Source: Brachionus manjavacas
Lineage: Eukaryota; Rotifera; Eurotatoria; Ploima; Brachionidae
Assembly: GCA_019054805.1 (NCBI GenBank)
Contig: JAHQIY010000003.1
Location: forward strand, 4,030,001 to 4,094,000
Length of the DNA: 64,000 bases
Direction: 5' to 3'
The notes under the pieces are model-generated. The model was not told the origin of the DNA. It worked only from the letters and a program-made list of their open reading frames with translations, and did no database searches. The position numbers and the translations under genes are program-made. This document shows, in pieces, positions 42,901 to 52,703 of this stretch. Position 1 is the stretch's first letter; each line of letters opens with the position of its first letter.

Positions 42901-45900
42901 AATTAATCCTACAAAAATAGTGATACATTTAAATTTAAAAATCGATTTTATCAATTGGTTTAGAATTTTTTTTTGAATCTACATAACATATAAAGCATGT
43001 TACATTTAAAAATTATTTAAATTAATTCAAAGATTAATTTTAATAAGATAAGCTCTTAGAAATTTAAATTATATTTTGAATTAATTATTGACATCAAGAT
43101 GTCAAATGTTTCATCAAATTTATTTAAATCAACGTATATCTATTTAAATGATACAGTTTTGTTCCGGATTTAGTAATTTACGATAATTTACGTAAAATTT
43201 GGTAAATTCCGAACATGTTACGTAAATTTATGTAAAAAAATGTCCAAAAAATTGAAATAATTTGGCACTTTTAAAAAAAAAAATGAATTTTTTTATCCTT
43301 CAATATTTATTTTCAATATTATGTAAAAAAAAATTTACCATTATTTACGTAAATTTTGGTAAAATGTAATCAATTTAATGGTAAAAAATGGTAAAATGTC
43401 AAAATTACATTAAACATTTAAAAAAGGTTAAATTATAATTGATTTAAATTAAAATCTAGATAATAATTAGATTAATAGAAAATCAAGGAAGTTGGTCAAA
43501 CAATTAAAAAGCATTAAAATTATTTAAGATATTTTTTTTTACCTAATAAAATTTAATTAAAAAATTTCTTTCAATTTAATTAAAAATTTTAATGAACCAT
43601 TTTTTACCATTTTTTACTATTAAATTGATTATCGTAAATTATGGTAAATTTTTTTTTTCAAAAGTGCAAAATTATTTCACTTTTTTGGACATTTTTTTTT
43701 ACATAAATTTACATAAAATCTAGTAAATTTACAAGATTTTACGTAAATTTTCGTAAATTACCAAATCCAGAACACCACTGTATGTTTTTAAAAATTTATA
43801 TATCATGCCGTAAAAATGGCATTTTCTTATATTTCAAACTTAACTAGTTTTTTAGCAATCTAAGATCACTTAGTTTTGATAAAATTTTCCTTCTTGTTAA
43901 AAATTGGTATTAAAAAAAAAGGGTCTCATTATTGCACATTGAAAAAATGTATACACCCCAAAACAATTTTATGTTCATTACCTAGAAATATTTTTAGGTT
44001 AAATCATTTTGATTTAAAATTTAGATTAGCACTTCACAAATAAAAAAAGAGATTGTTCAAAATTGATTCATCATTGATCCTTATTTAAATAGACTTAAAA
44101 TTTGACAGTAATTTTTATTTTTTTTCATTTTTTAAAATGAGTATAATTTTTATTAAAAAAAATTTTCTCTAAATTGTGTGCAGAAATCGTGTGTATTAAA
44201 TAGATTTGTGTTTGCAGGCTTTAATCGTGGGAAACAAGTGAACTCTTTACAAAATTTTTGTAAAGAAATCATATTATTGTAACATCTAATTTTAGACTCA
44301 ATTTTAATTAAAAAGTTTTTTTAATTTAAATCAAAGACGCAACACAATTTACGTAAAAAAATTCAAAAATTTTAAATTTAATTAAAGACTCTTAATTATT
44401 TTTATTTTTTTCCTTTTAAATATCAAAACAAATTTAACTATGTAACATCCTATTTTAAACTTAATTTTAAATAAAAAAAATTTTTTTATTAATCAAATTT
44501 TTTTAAATTTTAATCAAAGACGCAAAATAATTTACGTAAAAAAATAGAATTTTTTATTCTTTGGAACCTTAATTTTATTTCACGACCTACTAATCTCATT
44601 AGCAATTTGTTCATGACATTAAAACCAAAATAAACAGTTAGTTCGATTTGCAAGTGGGTTCAGGCAAAAACAGTCTACTAAATTAAAAAAATAAAAAGAT
44701 AAACAAAGATAAAGGAATCACCTTACGACGATTAATAATCTACGCAAAAAATAAAATAGAAAAATAATTAAGAAAATCAATTGATTACCTTTAGCTTTAT
44801 CTCGTCTTCGGTGTCAAAGTTGGAAGTGTCATAAGGACTGCTGACTTCGGGCTTGTACGGAGGGGTCATGTTACGAATATTGTCCCAGTCGATGCCTTCG
44901 AAAAACGGGTGATTCTTAAAATCGTCCAAACCATTCTTTCCCAAACGCTTATCATTGTGGCATACAAGCTGTCTGAGAAGACTTTTGGCCTCCTCGCTCA
45001 CCGGCGCATAATCCGGGTCATCATCTTTCGGTATCAAAAACTTGTTCTCGTGGTTCATTATTTTACCATAGGTGTCTACCAACGACTCGGCATAAAACGG
45101 CGTTTCGCCGTAAAGCATTTCGAACATCACTATACCCAGGCTCCACCAGTCGCACTCTGGACCGTACCGGCCCTGGTTTTCCTCCATTGCTCGCAGTATT
45201 TCTGGCGAAATGTAGTCGGGCGTGCCCACCGCTACATTCGATTGCACAGTGCCGTCGGCAAACATTTTTAAGCACGAGCCAAAGTCGGCCAGCCGAATGT
45301 GACCATTGACGTCCAGCAAAATGTTATCGGGCTTGATGTCTCTGTGCACGTAGCCGAGTTTGTGCAGCGAGTCGATGGCCAGCACTGTCTCGGCCAAATA
45401 GAACTTGGCCATGTCCTCGGGCAGCCGGTCGAATTTGGACAGCAAGGTGAGCAAATCGCCACCGCAATAATAGTCCATTACCAGATACAAGTTGTCGGTG
45501 TCTTGGAACGCGTAGTGCAATTTTGTTATCCACAACGGGTTGCCTTTGACCAGCACGTCCCTTTCCTCTCTGTAGCATGCTGTCTTGAAAAAAATTAAAT
45601 TTGAAAAAAAAATTTTTTATTCACATTTTCTTATTTTTTTTTAATAAAATGAATTTAAAAAAAAATTTATTTTTGGTCATACCTCTGCCCTTTTTAGGAT
45701 TTCCCATTTGTTCAAAATTTTCATGGCATAAATGTCGTCGGTGTTTTTCATGCGGACAAAAGCGACTTCGCCGAAAGCGCCGCGGCCAATTACTTTGATG
45801 ATGTCGAAGTCGCCTCGAGTGAGACGCAGCTGCCTGATCTTGTCAACGTACTGTTTGGCATAGTCGAGAAAACTGTTTATGTGCTTGTCTCGTCTGGGCG

Positions 45901-46036
45901 CCAGGCTCAAACATTCGTCGTAGAGAACTATGAGAGCGTCCAGCAAGCTCTCGGCACTGAATTTGTTAATGGACGGCTCGACGTCATCGTTAGACAGCAC
46001 GAACCGCTCGATACTGTCCGAATTGTTCGCTAGCAT
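30908..46036 (-). CDS. MRCK: MRCK / Genghis Khan-type Cdc42-binding kinase (8 exons, complete)
   Basis: Exons: 45683-46036, 44789-45583, 40148-41266, 35798-37832, 33392-33570, 33256-33346, 32421-33188, 30908-30981; total 5415 bp, exactly 1805 codons. Serine/threonine kinase of the DMPK/ROCK/MRCK group, an effector of Cdc42 (and in some animals Rac) that drives actomyosin contraction through myosin light chain and its phosphatase. Layout: N-terminal extension 1-76, kinase about 77-345 with tail to about 410, coiled coil about 440-925, C1 987-1038, PH about 1057-1177, CNH about 1199-1530, CRIB 1596-1610, Ser-rich end. Vertebrate MRCKs are about 1700 residues, so the length fits. ATG at 46036 is the first in frame after an AT-rich stretch. 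Single invertebrate orthologue of the CDC42BPA/B/G group; Drosophila name gek. Confidence 0.96.
32421..33188 (-). CDS. MRCK: MRCK exon 7: CRIB motif and Ser/Asn-rich tail
   Basis: Residues 1525-1780. CRIB at 1596-1610 ([15 protein letters not shown]) matches I-S-x-P-x(2-4)-F-x-H-x2-H-x-G, the Cdc42/Rac-GTP binding motif. A second CRIB-like motif [13 protein letters not shown] follows at 1670-1682, lacking the second histidine. A run of serines lies at 1725-1737. The donor (GTAATT) is used in phase 1; without splicing the frame would stop two codons later. Confidence 0.9.
33256..33346 (-). CDS. MRCK: MRCK exon 6: end of CNH
   Basis: 91 bp; starts [13 protein letters not shown], as expected after the CNH turn, and ends [11 protein letters not shown] with a phase-1 donor. 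The intron before it is only 45 bp. Confidence 0.92.
33392..33570 (-). CDS. MRCK: MRCK exon 5: CNH continuation
   Basis: 179 bp; reads [18 protein letters not shown], then [18 protein letters not shown], and ends [14 protein letters not shown]. These are the last blades of the citron-homology domain. The acceptor at 33571-33572 was chosen over one six bases downstream because it gives the expected FENLGVY join. Confidence 0.93.
33879..34010. mobile_element. hAT-like MITE, short copy
   Basis: Starts AGAGTTGTTTAAAAGTC, the terminus of the element at 4251, and ends near TTCGGACTTTGAAGAACTTT, a degraded inverse of it. No clean target duplication. Confidence 0.5.
34527..34837. mobile_element. GC-richer inverted-repeat element
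   Basis: Left end TGCATCTACAGCGGTTCTAA and right end TTAGAACCGCTGTAGATGCA are exact inverses over the outer 20 bases. The arms extend imperfectly to about 95 bp, sharing CGGCCATTT, CCGTCCACTTGAATG and related stretches. 311 bp, no ORF, no target duplication seen. Confidence 0.75.
34855..34940. repeat. 86-bp hairpin
   Basis: ATGAGTTGCATTAACCTAAT at the left and ATGAGGTTAATGGGACTCAT at the right form a near-perfect inverted pair with a loop of about 38 bp, directly beside the element ending at 34837. Confidence 0.65.
35408..35532. mobile_element. Half copy of the three-member inverted-repeat family
   Basis: Shares TTTGAATGTTGCAC, ATAGAACTAATTTTAAAC and TACTGAATTTCACAAAACC with the right halves of the copies at 13494-14080 and 21211-21505. 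The left arm is missing. Confidence 0.6.
35548..35767. repeat. 41-bp tandem repeat (minisatellite), five full copies and a partial
   Basis: Unit contains GGCCGCCATTTTAACTGCTT and GGGACGGCAAAAAATTCATG. Copies start at 35548, 35589, 35630, 35671 and 35712, with a partial at 35753. The three middle units are identical; the first and the last partial have CACATTA in place of CATTTTA. It ends about 30 bp from the exon 4 splice donor and is GC-rich in an AT-rich intron. Confidence 0.95.
35798..37832 (-). CDS. MRCK: MRCK exon 4: coiled coil, C1, PH and most of CNH
   Basis: Residues 757-1435. Coiled coil to about 925; C1 zinc finger 987-1038 ([17 protein letters not shown], then [16 protein letters not shown]), a probable phorbol/lipid or atypical C1; PH 1057-1177 ([19 protein letters not shown]); CNH from 1199, carrying a Ser/Thr-rich insertion at about 1305-1330. 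At 2035 bp the longest exon and by far the most GC-rich stretch in the window, so many spurious frames open across it on both strands. Confidence 0.97.
37833..40147. other. MRCK: MRCK intron 3, no gene seen
   Basis: 2315 bp of AT-rich sequence. An open frame on the minus strand at 39297-39560 has no recognisable domain. Near 39780-39900 the motif TGTGATCA recurs several times. No element ends found. Confidence 0.6.
40148..41266 (-). CDS. MRCK: MRCK exon 3: kinase tail hydrophobic motif and coiled coil
   Basis: Residues 384-756. Begins ETLPPNKN, then [14 protein letters not shown], the hydrophobic motif region of the AGC tail. From about 440 it is a long Glu/Lys/Leu heptad coiled coil used for dimerisation. 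Phase 0 at both ends. AT-rich, in contrast to exons 2 and 4. Confidence 0.95.
41267..44788. other. MRCK: MRCK intron 2, mostly unremarkable
   Basis: 3522 bp, AT-rich, containing one inverted-repeat element (43154-43780, listed separately). The rest shows no ORF of note. Confidence 0.6.
43152..43782. mobile_element. Tc1/mariner-type MITE flanked by TA
   Basis: Ends CAGTTTTGTTCCGGATTTAG (from 43154) and CCAAATCCAGAACACCACTG (to 43780) are inverted with few differences and flanked by TA on both sides, as for Tc1/mariner insertions. Long AT-rich arms full of TTTACGTAAATTT. 627 bp, no ORF. Confidence 0.7.
44789..45583 (-). CDS. MRCK: MRCK exon 2: kinase catalytic domain
   Basis: Residues 119-383. 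Starts [12 protein letters not shown]. Contains [13 protein letters not shown], His198-Arg199-Asp200 in the catalytic loop (HRDIKPDN), Asp218-Phe-Gly in [16 protein letters not shown] in the activation loop, and CDWWSLG. All catalytic residues intact. Ends in the AGC-kinase tail (SNFDTEDE). Notably GC-rich for this window. Confidence 0.97.
45683..46036 (-). CDS. MRCK: MRCK exon 1: N-terminal extension and glycine loop
   Basis: Residues 1-118. [14 protein letters not shown] is the conserved MRCK N-terminal helix. Glycine loop IGRGAFGEV at 83-91; catalytic lysine Lys106 in [15 protein letters not shown]. The phase-0 donor follows KRAE. Intron 1 is 99 bp. Confidence 0.97.
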
Positions 46037-46800
46037 AATTCGTAATAACAAAAAAAGATAATTTAAAAAAAAAATTTTTTTAATTTTTTTTTTATTTGAC
46101 TGATATTTAATTTATTTTTATGTATTTAGAAGCAGTTATAATTAATTTTACATTTTATCTAAAAAAGAGAAAAAGTTTAAATAAAATGGTGATTAGGGGC
46201 GTATGTGAGTAATAGATTGCGATATGGAAGAAAAGATGCCTAGTAAGAAAAGATAAAGCTCCGTTGTAGTCCATCTGACCAGTTGAAATTGAGAATGGAT
46301 CGTGTTAGATTTCAATCAAAGTCTATTAGTGTGTGTGTTGTGTGTGTGTGTGTGTATAGATTAAAAATTATGAATTTGTTCTCATTTTCTCTCCATCTCT
46401 CTCTCTCTCTCTGTCGACTAGCATTGAATTAAGTCTATGTTTATTATATATTTTATGTATGTTTCTAAATGAAGATAGACCTGAGTCTATTTATGTTGTC
46501 TTTAGATTAGTTTCGAATTATAATTTTGTTTATGATCAATGAATAGACTGAGCTAGTTGTTTGCAGTGATTAGAAGGGGGCTTTATTCGCTCAGTCGACC
46601 GGAGCACGTTTCGACTCTTATTTGTGTAAAAATTCTCATTGTGAACTGAACGCTTTATTCGCAGCTGACGAATATTCATCCGCATGTGAACTCAAATGAC
46701 CGATCGGCTCGGCTTAATTCTCTAATCCGAACACTCAACATAATTTGTGTAAACAAATAGGCTTGTTCAAAAAGCACTGGTCAATCAATTGAAAATAGGA
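46037..46800 (-). promoter_or_regulatory. MRCK: MRCK upstream / 5' UTR region with microsatellites
   Basis: Contains a (TG)n tract near 46330-46356 and a (CT)n tract near 46392-46412 in plus-strand terms. A less AT-rich stretch at about 46560-46740 has GCTTTATTCGC twice. By position it should hold the promoter and 5' UTR; no TATA box, initiator or upstream exon could be identified. Confidence 0.35.
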
Positions 46801-46983
46801 AAAATTGTTAAAGTAATGGATTATGACTCACTATCCTATAATCAAAATTCTCCTGTCATATTCCGAACTAAGTTTGTGTTGTCATAACTTCCTCATTTTA
46901 AATGCAGAGTTTGTTTAGCATATATAACTTGAAATAATAATTTTATTGACTTGGTGAAGCTAAAAAAAGAATCAAAGGAAGGC

Positions 46984-49160
46984 CCTTATTTATTTATTTT
47001 TTTTTATTTGTTTATCTAAACCGAGCTAATGCTCCTTCATAATAAAAAAATCAAAAAAAAATTTGTTTTTAGGAAAGTTAAAAAAGACATGTTTAAATAT
47101 TTGATAGTTCAGAAAAAAAGAAGAAATTGTAGGTAGCAATTACACAATGGAGTTGGAATCATCGATTTATCTTGAGTCGAAACCTTCTGAATATTCTTCT
47201 ACCAGTCAGACAACTAATGGACCAGAATGACTCAATCCTGCCCTGACATGTCTCTCGCTCAACTCAATGAGTCGATTTGAAACTGTTAGTAGTTTAAGTT
47301 AATTGAAGGCCTCTTGGTTCAAAATATTGAAGAGGGTATCATATTTCAGGTTCAAAATAGACCCAAGTGCTGAATTTTGAATAACTTGTTTTTTTTGATG
47401 TTAGCTTCTGAGAATGAATTTAAACTAGGAAAAGAATAATCCAAGATTGATGCTATCAAAAATTTGTAAAGATTACCCAATGTTTTTGGTTTAGACCCCA
47501 TTTTCTATTTGAAAGATATTTTACAGCAGTCTTTCAATTCATCCACCATTGGACCAAATGTAAGTTTTGAGTCTAATGTGATTCCTAAGAATTTGAATTT
47601 TCCTCGTTGTTTAAATTGCTTTCATTAACTTTAAGGTCAAGATTGATTTTAATTTTAGTTTTTATCTCAAAGATCATGTAACATGACTTTTCAGTAGAAA
47701 TTTTCATTTTCCATTTTAAAAGCTATCTTTAAGCTTCTCTCAGGTACTTAATCATGTTTTCAAGATTTCCTATCTTTTTAATAGTAAAAAAGGTAGCCAA
47801 ATCATCTGCAAAAAAGAGGAGAATATTGGCAGTTTGTTTTGTTTCTTTTTGGTATGTCATTTGTAAAAACGCTAAAAATAAGTGGACTGACTACTGACCC
47901 TAGTGGAACTCCTACTTTAATAGGGTATTGATCACTTAGATGACCATTTACATTTACTCTAAAAGATCTTAAATGCAGAAACGATCTCATCCAATAAGTA
48001 AGATAAAGGGGTAGATTGATTCCAATCAGCTTGTAAATTAGTCCATCGTGCCAAACTTTATCAAAGATTTAGAAGTGTCAAAATATAGAGAGCAAACTTT
48101 TTTCTTTCTATTAAAAGACTCTACTGTGCGTCTATGTTTTCTAAATCTTGATTGCTAATGTATAACTAATTTATTGTTCTCAAGGCAATTATATTTTCTG
48201 GTGTAAATAATACGTTCAAGTAACTTTCCAAGACAACTTGTCATACTAATTGGACGACAATTATTAGGGTCTTGAGTATGAGAAGATTTCTTAGGGATCA
48301 TGGTTATACTTGCTATTTTCCATGATTTTGGGACTTGAACTAGTTCTAAACTCGTGTTAAAGAGTCGACTTATTTCAAATTAAGTCTCTATTGGTAAATT
48401 CTTTAATATTAGGTTGTGGATTCGATCCAGACCACACCCCGCTAGTTCTTTGAGTCTTTTTAAGGCTTTTGTAATTTCTAAGAGAGCGATGAGCTCGTTT
48501 AAATTATTTTGAATCTTATTTTAGAAATCTCTTATTTCTTGTGATACTTCATCTTTATCCTGCGATTCTACAAAATCGAAGTGAGGACTTAAAGTAGTGG
48601 CTAATAGATCGCCAAAGATTTTTCCTTAATCTGTATCCGTACCAAATTCTTTACCATATTTAAAAAGTGACGGGATGTGATTTGATTTAAACTTATTTAT
48701 TTTCCTCCAAAAAGGCCTATTTGACAGTGGATTTTTTCCTGTTTGTGTCCATGAACTCGAGCCAGTTTTGGTTCCAAAATTCTTTTAGACTGAAACGAAG
48801 TTCAGATGTTAGCTTATTAAAAGCTACCTTAAGAAAAGGAAATCTAGATTTTTGGAAAAGTCTTCTTACTTTTTTTCGTTCCTTAATTAATGTAACACTA
48901 TTCGTTGGTAACCTAGATTTAAAAAAACTTTTGAGAATGGAGGGGTATACTTTTTTGAGTAGCATGAATGATATTTTTTAAGATCTGTTCATTTAGCTAG
49001 TCAATATTTTCCGTATAACTATTGTGCTGACTGGAAGACTATCATCGAAAGCAGTGCACTTGAGTGGGCTTCTCTTATTAATTAAAGTTTTTTTTTCTTC
49101 ATATATAGAAGTAAAATGTAAAAAGTTATTCAACGATTGTAAGTCGGAGGACATTTAACT
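46984..49160 (-). mobile_element. Non-LTR retrotransposon remnant
   Basis: Minus-strand pieces in order: RKKVRRLFQKSRFPFL with FWNQNWLEFMDTNRKK (linker upstream of RT), VPKSWKIASITMIPKK, PISMTSCLGKLLERI, VCSLYFDTSKS, VGVPLGSVVSPLIFSVFTND, and NRLIELSERHVRAGLSHSG at the end. The 3' end is GAAGGAGCATTAGCTCGG with an AAAT tail. Same family as the copy at 26575-28050; heavily mutated. Confidence 0.75.
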
Positions 49161-51289
49161 TTTATTGTGTTTCATAATGAATTATATTTCATCAAATTTT
49201 AATTTTTTTCAAATTTGAATCCTCGAAAAATTATTTTGAAAATATTTGTCCTAAATTACCCTTAAGAAAATTAAATGACACTCTTAATCACATATTTTAG
49301 CATATATGAGCAGTACTGGTCACCTATCACTATAGACCGAAAAATCAAGCAAAAAATTTTAATTTAAATTAAAATTAATAAAATCAATTTATATATATCG
49401 ATAATGAAAAGAAATAATAACTTTTAACACGTGACTTTTTTCTTAATAAAATAGTGAAAATCAAAAATTCAATTTAAAAAAAAAAATACAAATTTATGGA
49501 CTGTAAAGTCAAAATTTAAAAAAAGTAAGCTAGTCTGTTCAGAATTTTGTTGACACATAAAAAAATTGAAAATTCAAAAATTTTTGATATCGGTTATCAT
49601 ATTGGTGTTAATCTTTAAGAGGTGATAGCAAAAAAATTTTTTTTACTCCTTCTGAAAAATTAGCTTTCCTATGTTTTTATAAATGCAGAATAAGAATTGG
49701 TGGTTGAAAAAGTCAAATTCTTTGAAATTATACATGAAAATGCGTATTTTTATAATTTGGATAGAAATTGTTATAAATAACAAAAAAATTTACTTTTAAC
49801 TATAAAATGATCTTTAAAATAACTTTTTATAAATCAACAGCTTTTTTGATTTGAGAATTATTTCCAAAATTAAAATAGAATTTTTCACCAAATTATAAAA
49901 TGCTTGATTTGGAATGTGAATCCGATAGTAGTTTTATTGAAAGAATGATTACTCAAGCAAATGCTAGATAAAAATAAAGACCAAATAGAAAGAAAAAAGT
50001 GCTCAGTATTTTGGAGTTAACATTCATTTAGAGATATTTAATTTTTTTTTTACTTCGAAAAGGTCTTAAATATATAAAAAAATTATTTTTTTCTTAATAA
50101 AATCGTTTTATACATTAACATTTATTTTAGTATTTTTACAACTTTATGATGAAATTTACGTAAAAATAGCAAATTTTCATCAAAAAATTAAAAAATAACA
50201 TAAGAGAATTTTGTTGGAAAAAAGATGGCTCTAAAGATTTGAAAACTTCTTAAATTTTTTTAAAATTTTTCCAAATTATGTTGCAGTAAAGCGCAAATAT
50301 AAAAAAAATTGGAAAAAAAAACATATCATTAACGATTTCTTCAAGTGGTTTGACCACCAACCATCAATACAAGAAATAGAATTTTTATTACCCTTTTTTA
50401 AATACTTAATTTCTTTATTAATTTAACATTTTTAAGTGAGGAATAATATTTGGACATTTTTCTGAAGCCAATAATTCCTGGAACGTCTTGTTTTGCTTCT
50501 AATTCACCTTGTAGGTTTATTTTCTTCATAATCCTTTAATCCCTTTAGTTTGTTTCACAAGCTAGAAAATTTTTCTTCTATGATTTTCTAACAAAAATTA
50601 TTAAAATTCTTTTTATTGCTTTATTAATTTATATTATTGAAATGAAAAATATAAAAATAAGCTCCTTTTTCGTTTCATCTTAATATTTTACAATAAATTA
50701 AAAAATACTTTGACAAAAAACAAATAAAATTTAATTTGAAAAATCAATTTAGAACATGTAATGAATCTCAAATATTGCTAAAAATAGTCTTTTTCAAACT
50801 TGTTAAATTTTCATAGAATAATTTATAAATAAAAAATAGCCAAATATAATATTATTCATTATTTAGATAAAATTTGAAGCTAGCATTGTTTCAACTATTT
50901 TGCATCAGTTACTTACCAGTTATCAGTTGAAAATGAATCACAGATAGATAACATTTTAATTTACATCACTAAAATTTAAATTTTTTAAAAATTTAAAAAT
51001 TAACCCTTTTGTTACATAAAATAAGAAAAAAAATATATAATAAATTATGCTAGATCGGAATTTTCAAATGACTCGGTTAAGCTAATTAGTAGGTATTTTA
51101 AAAAATGATTTGTTATTAATATTGAGTCATTTATCATTCTCTTGATTGAATTGAAATTCGAGACCCTTCTAAAGAACATTTACTCTAGAATTTATTTTAT
51201 TCCTGATAACATAACTTACATGATTCTATAAAAATTACCTGACTCGTTTTTAGTAATTTTGATAAAATTTTTTAATATATGTTTGGAAT
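49161..51289. other. AT-rich stretch, nothing recognised
   Basis: About 2.1 kb with no ORF, repeat ends or RNA gene that I can support. Confidence 0.6.
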
Positions 51290-52703
51290 TAAGCGATATT
51301 CCAGCTTGTTGGAAAATTCCGAAAAAAAATTAGTACCGACCCGACTAACTACCGTCCAATTAGTGTTACAAGTAGTTTAGGAAAAATTCTAGAAAGAATA
51401 ATCACTAAAAGGCTTTACATCTTTCTAGAAAATAAAGGTTTAAATTGTAAGGAACAATCTGGTTTCAGGCAACATCGTCGAACTTCCGATAATCTTGTTT
51501 TCCTAACACAAAAAGTTTCGGAAACTCTTACAAGAAAGAAAAAAGCTTGTACTCTTTTTTTTGATATTTCTAAAGCCTTTGACAAAATTTGGCATATTGG
51601 TATCATTTATAAACTTATTAATACTGAAGCCCCTCTTTATATCATAGAATGGGTAAAAAATTTCCTAAATAATCGTAAGTTCTTTGTAAATCTCAATAAC
51701 TATTAGTCTGATCATGTTTATATTGAAACCGGTGTCCTTCAGGGTTCGGTAATAAGTCCTCTTCTATTTTCAATTTTTATCAACGATATACCTAAACAAA
51801 GCTCAAAAAATACCTCATACTCTCTCTTGTTTGCTGATGACCTAGTCACCTTTTTCATTTTCAAAAAATATGAAAACATTTCTAAGCAGGTTACCTTAAA
51901 AAAATCGAAATTTGGTTAAAAAAATGGAGGCCAAAGATGTCTCCTGAAAAATGCAAATATACAATTTTTTCAGGGAATCCCTTCAAAATTCAAAACCTAA
52001 ATTTAAGTCTTAATGATAAACAAATTCCATTTAGTGACTGTCCAATCTTCTTTGGATAAAATTTGACGAAAGCTTATGCTTTAAACCACATATTGAATTT
52101 ATTCGATCTAGATGACATGACAGGATAAATAAAAAAACACTATCGAGTATTTATAATGCTCTAATACGGTTTTTAATTGATTACAGCTTCTTCATCTTTA
52201 GTTTAGCTTCACACTAATTTTCATTAATTACAAGTACTTCAAAATATATCCTTTAAGGCGATTTATCATCTCCCATATGAAACACCCTCAGAAATCTTCT
52301 AATTTTTTTTTGAAAATCAAAAAATTGACACAATCAAAATCAGGCTTAAAAAACTCTTTATAAAATATGTTAAAAACTGCTTTCTCTTCAAAAATGAGTT
52401 AATTTTATCACTCATAAAGGACTATGAAGATGTTTTGGTTGAGAGCTCAAGAGATCCTGAAAAAAAGTCTCCCTTATCAATTTTTGTCCAAGAATTTCCA
52501 CGTGAGTGACTTGCAACAGTCAAATCTTTCAATTTTCTAGAAGTTTCCCTTCTTAATATTACCATATCTAACTGAATTTGTTTAGATATTGTGAACCCAA
52601 CTTTGTAATACTATATATCTGTTTCAATTTTTCTTAATATACGAACAATAGCTAAAGGAGTTTCATTACTCAAAGTCTATTTAATAATTAAACAATTTAA
52701 AAA
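51290..52703 (+). mobile_element. Non-LTR retrotransposon remnant, RT domain and 3' end
   Basis: The plus strand reads PTNYRPISVTSSLGKILERI, EQSGFRQHRRTSDNL, ACTLFFDISKAFDKIWH, GVLQGSVISPLLFSIFINDI and SLLFADDLVTFF, all core motifs of Jockey/CR1-type reverse transcriptase with an intact FADD. An in-frame stop lies at 51704-51706 and frameshifts follow 51910. The 3' end has GGAGTTTCATTACTCAAAG, as in the truncated insert at 8908-9015. 5' part absent. Confidence 0.85.

Noticed and set aside
44909-45598. Alternative frames across the kinase exon
   Set aside because: The minus-strand frame carries every kinase motif; these overlap it without recognisable content.
45677-46051. MRCK start five codons upstream at 46051
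   Set aside because: That codon is TTG; the first ATG in frame is at 46036, and the sequence upstream is AT-rich non-coding.
48721-48981. 86-codon plus-strand frame
   Set aside because: Exact antisense of the minus-strand retrotransposon linker (FWNQNWLEFMDTN), which is the real signal.
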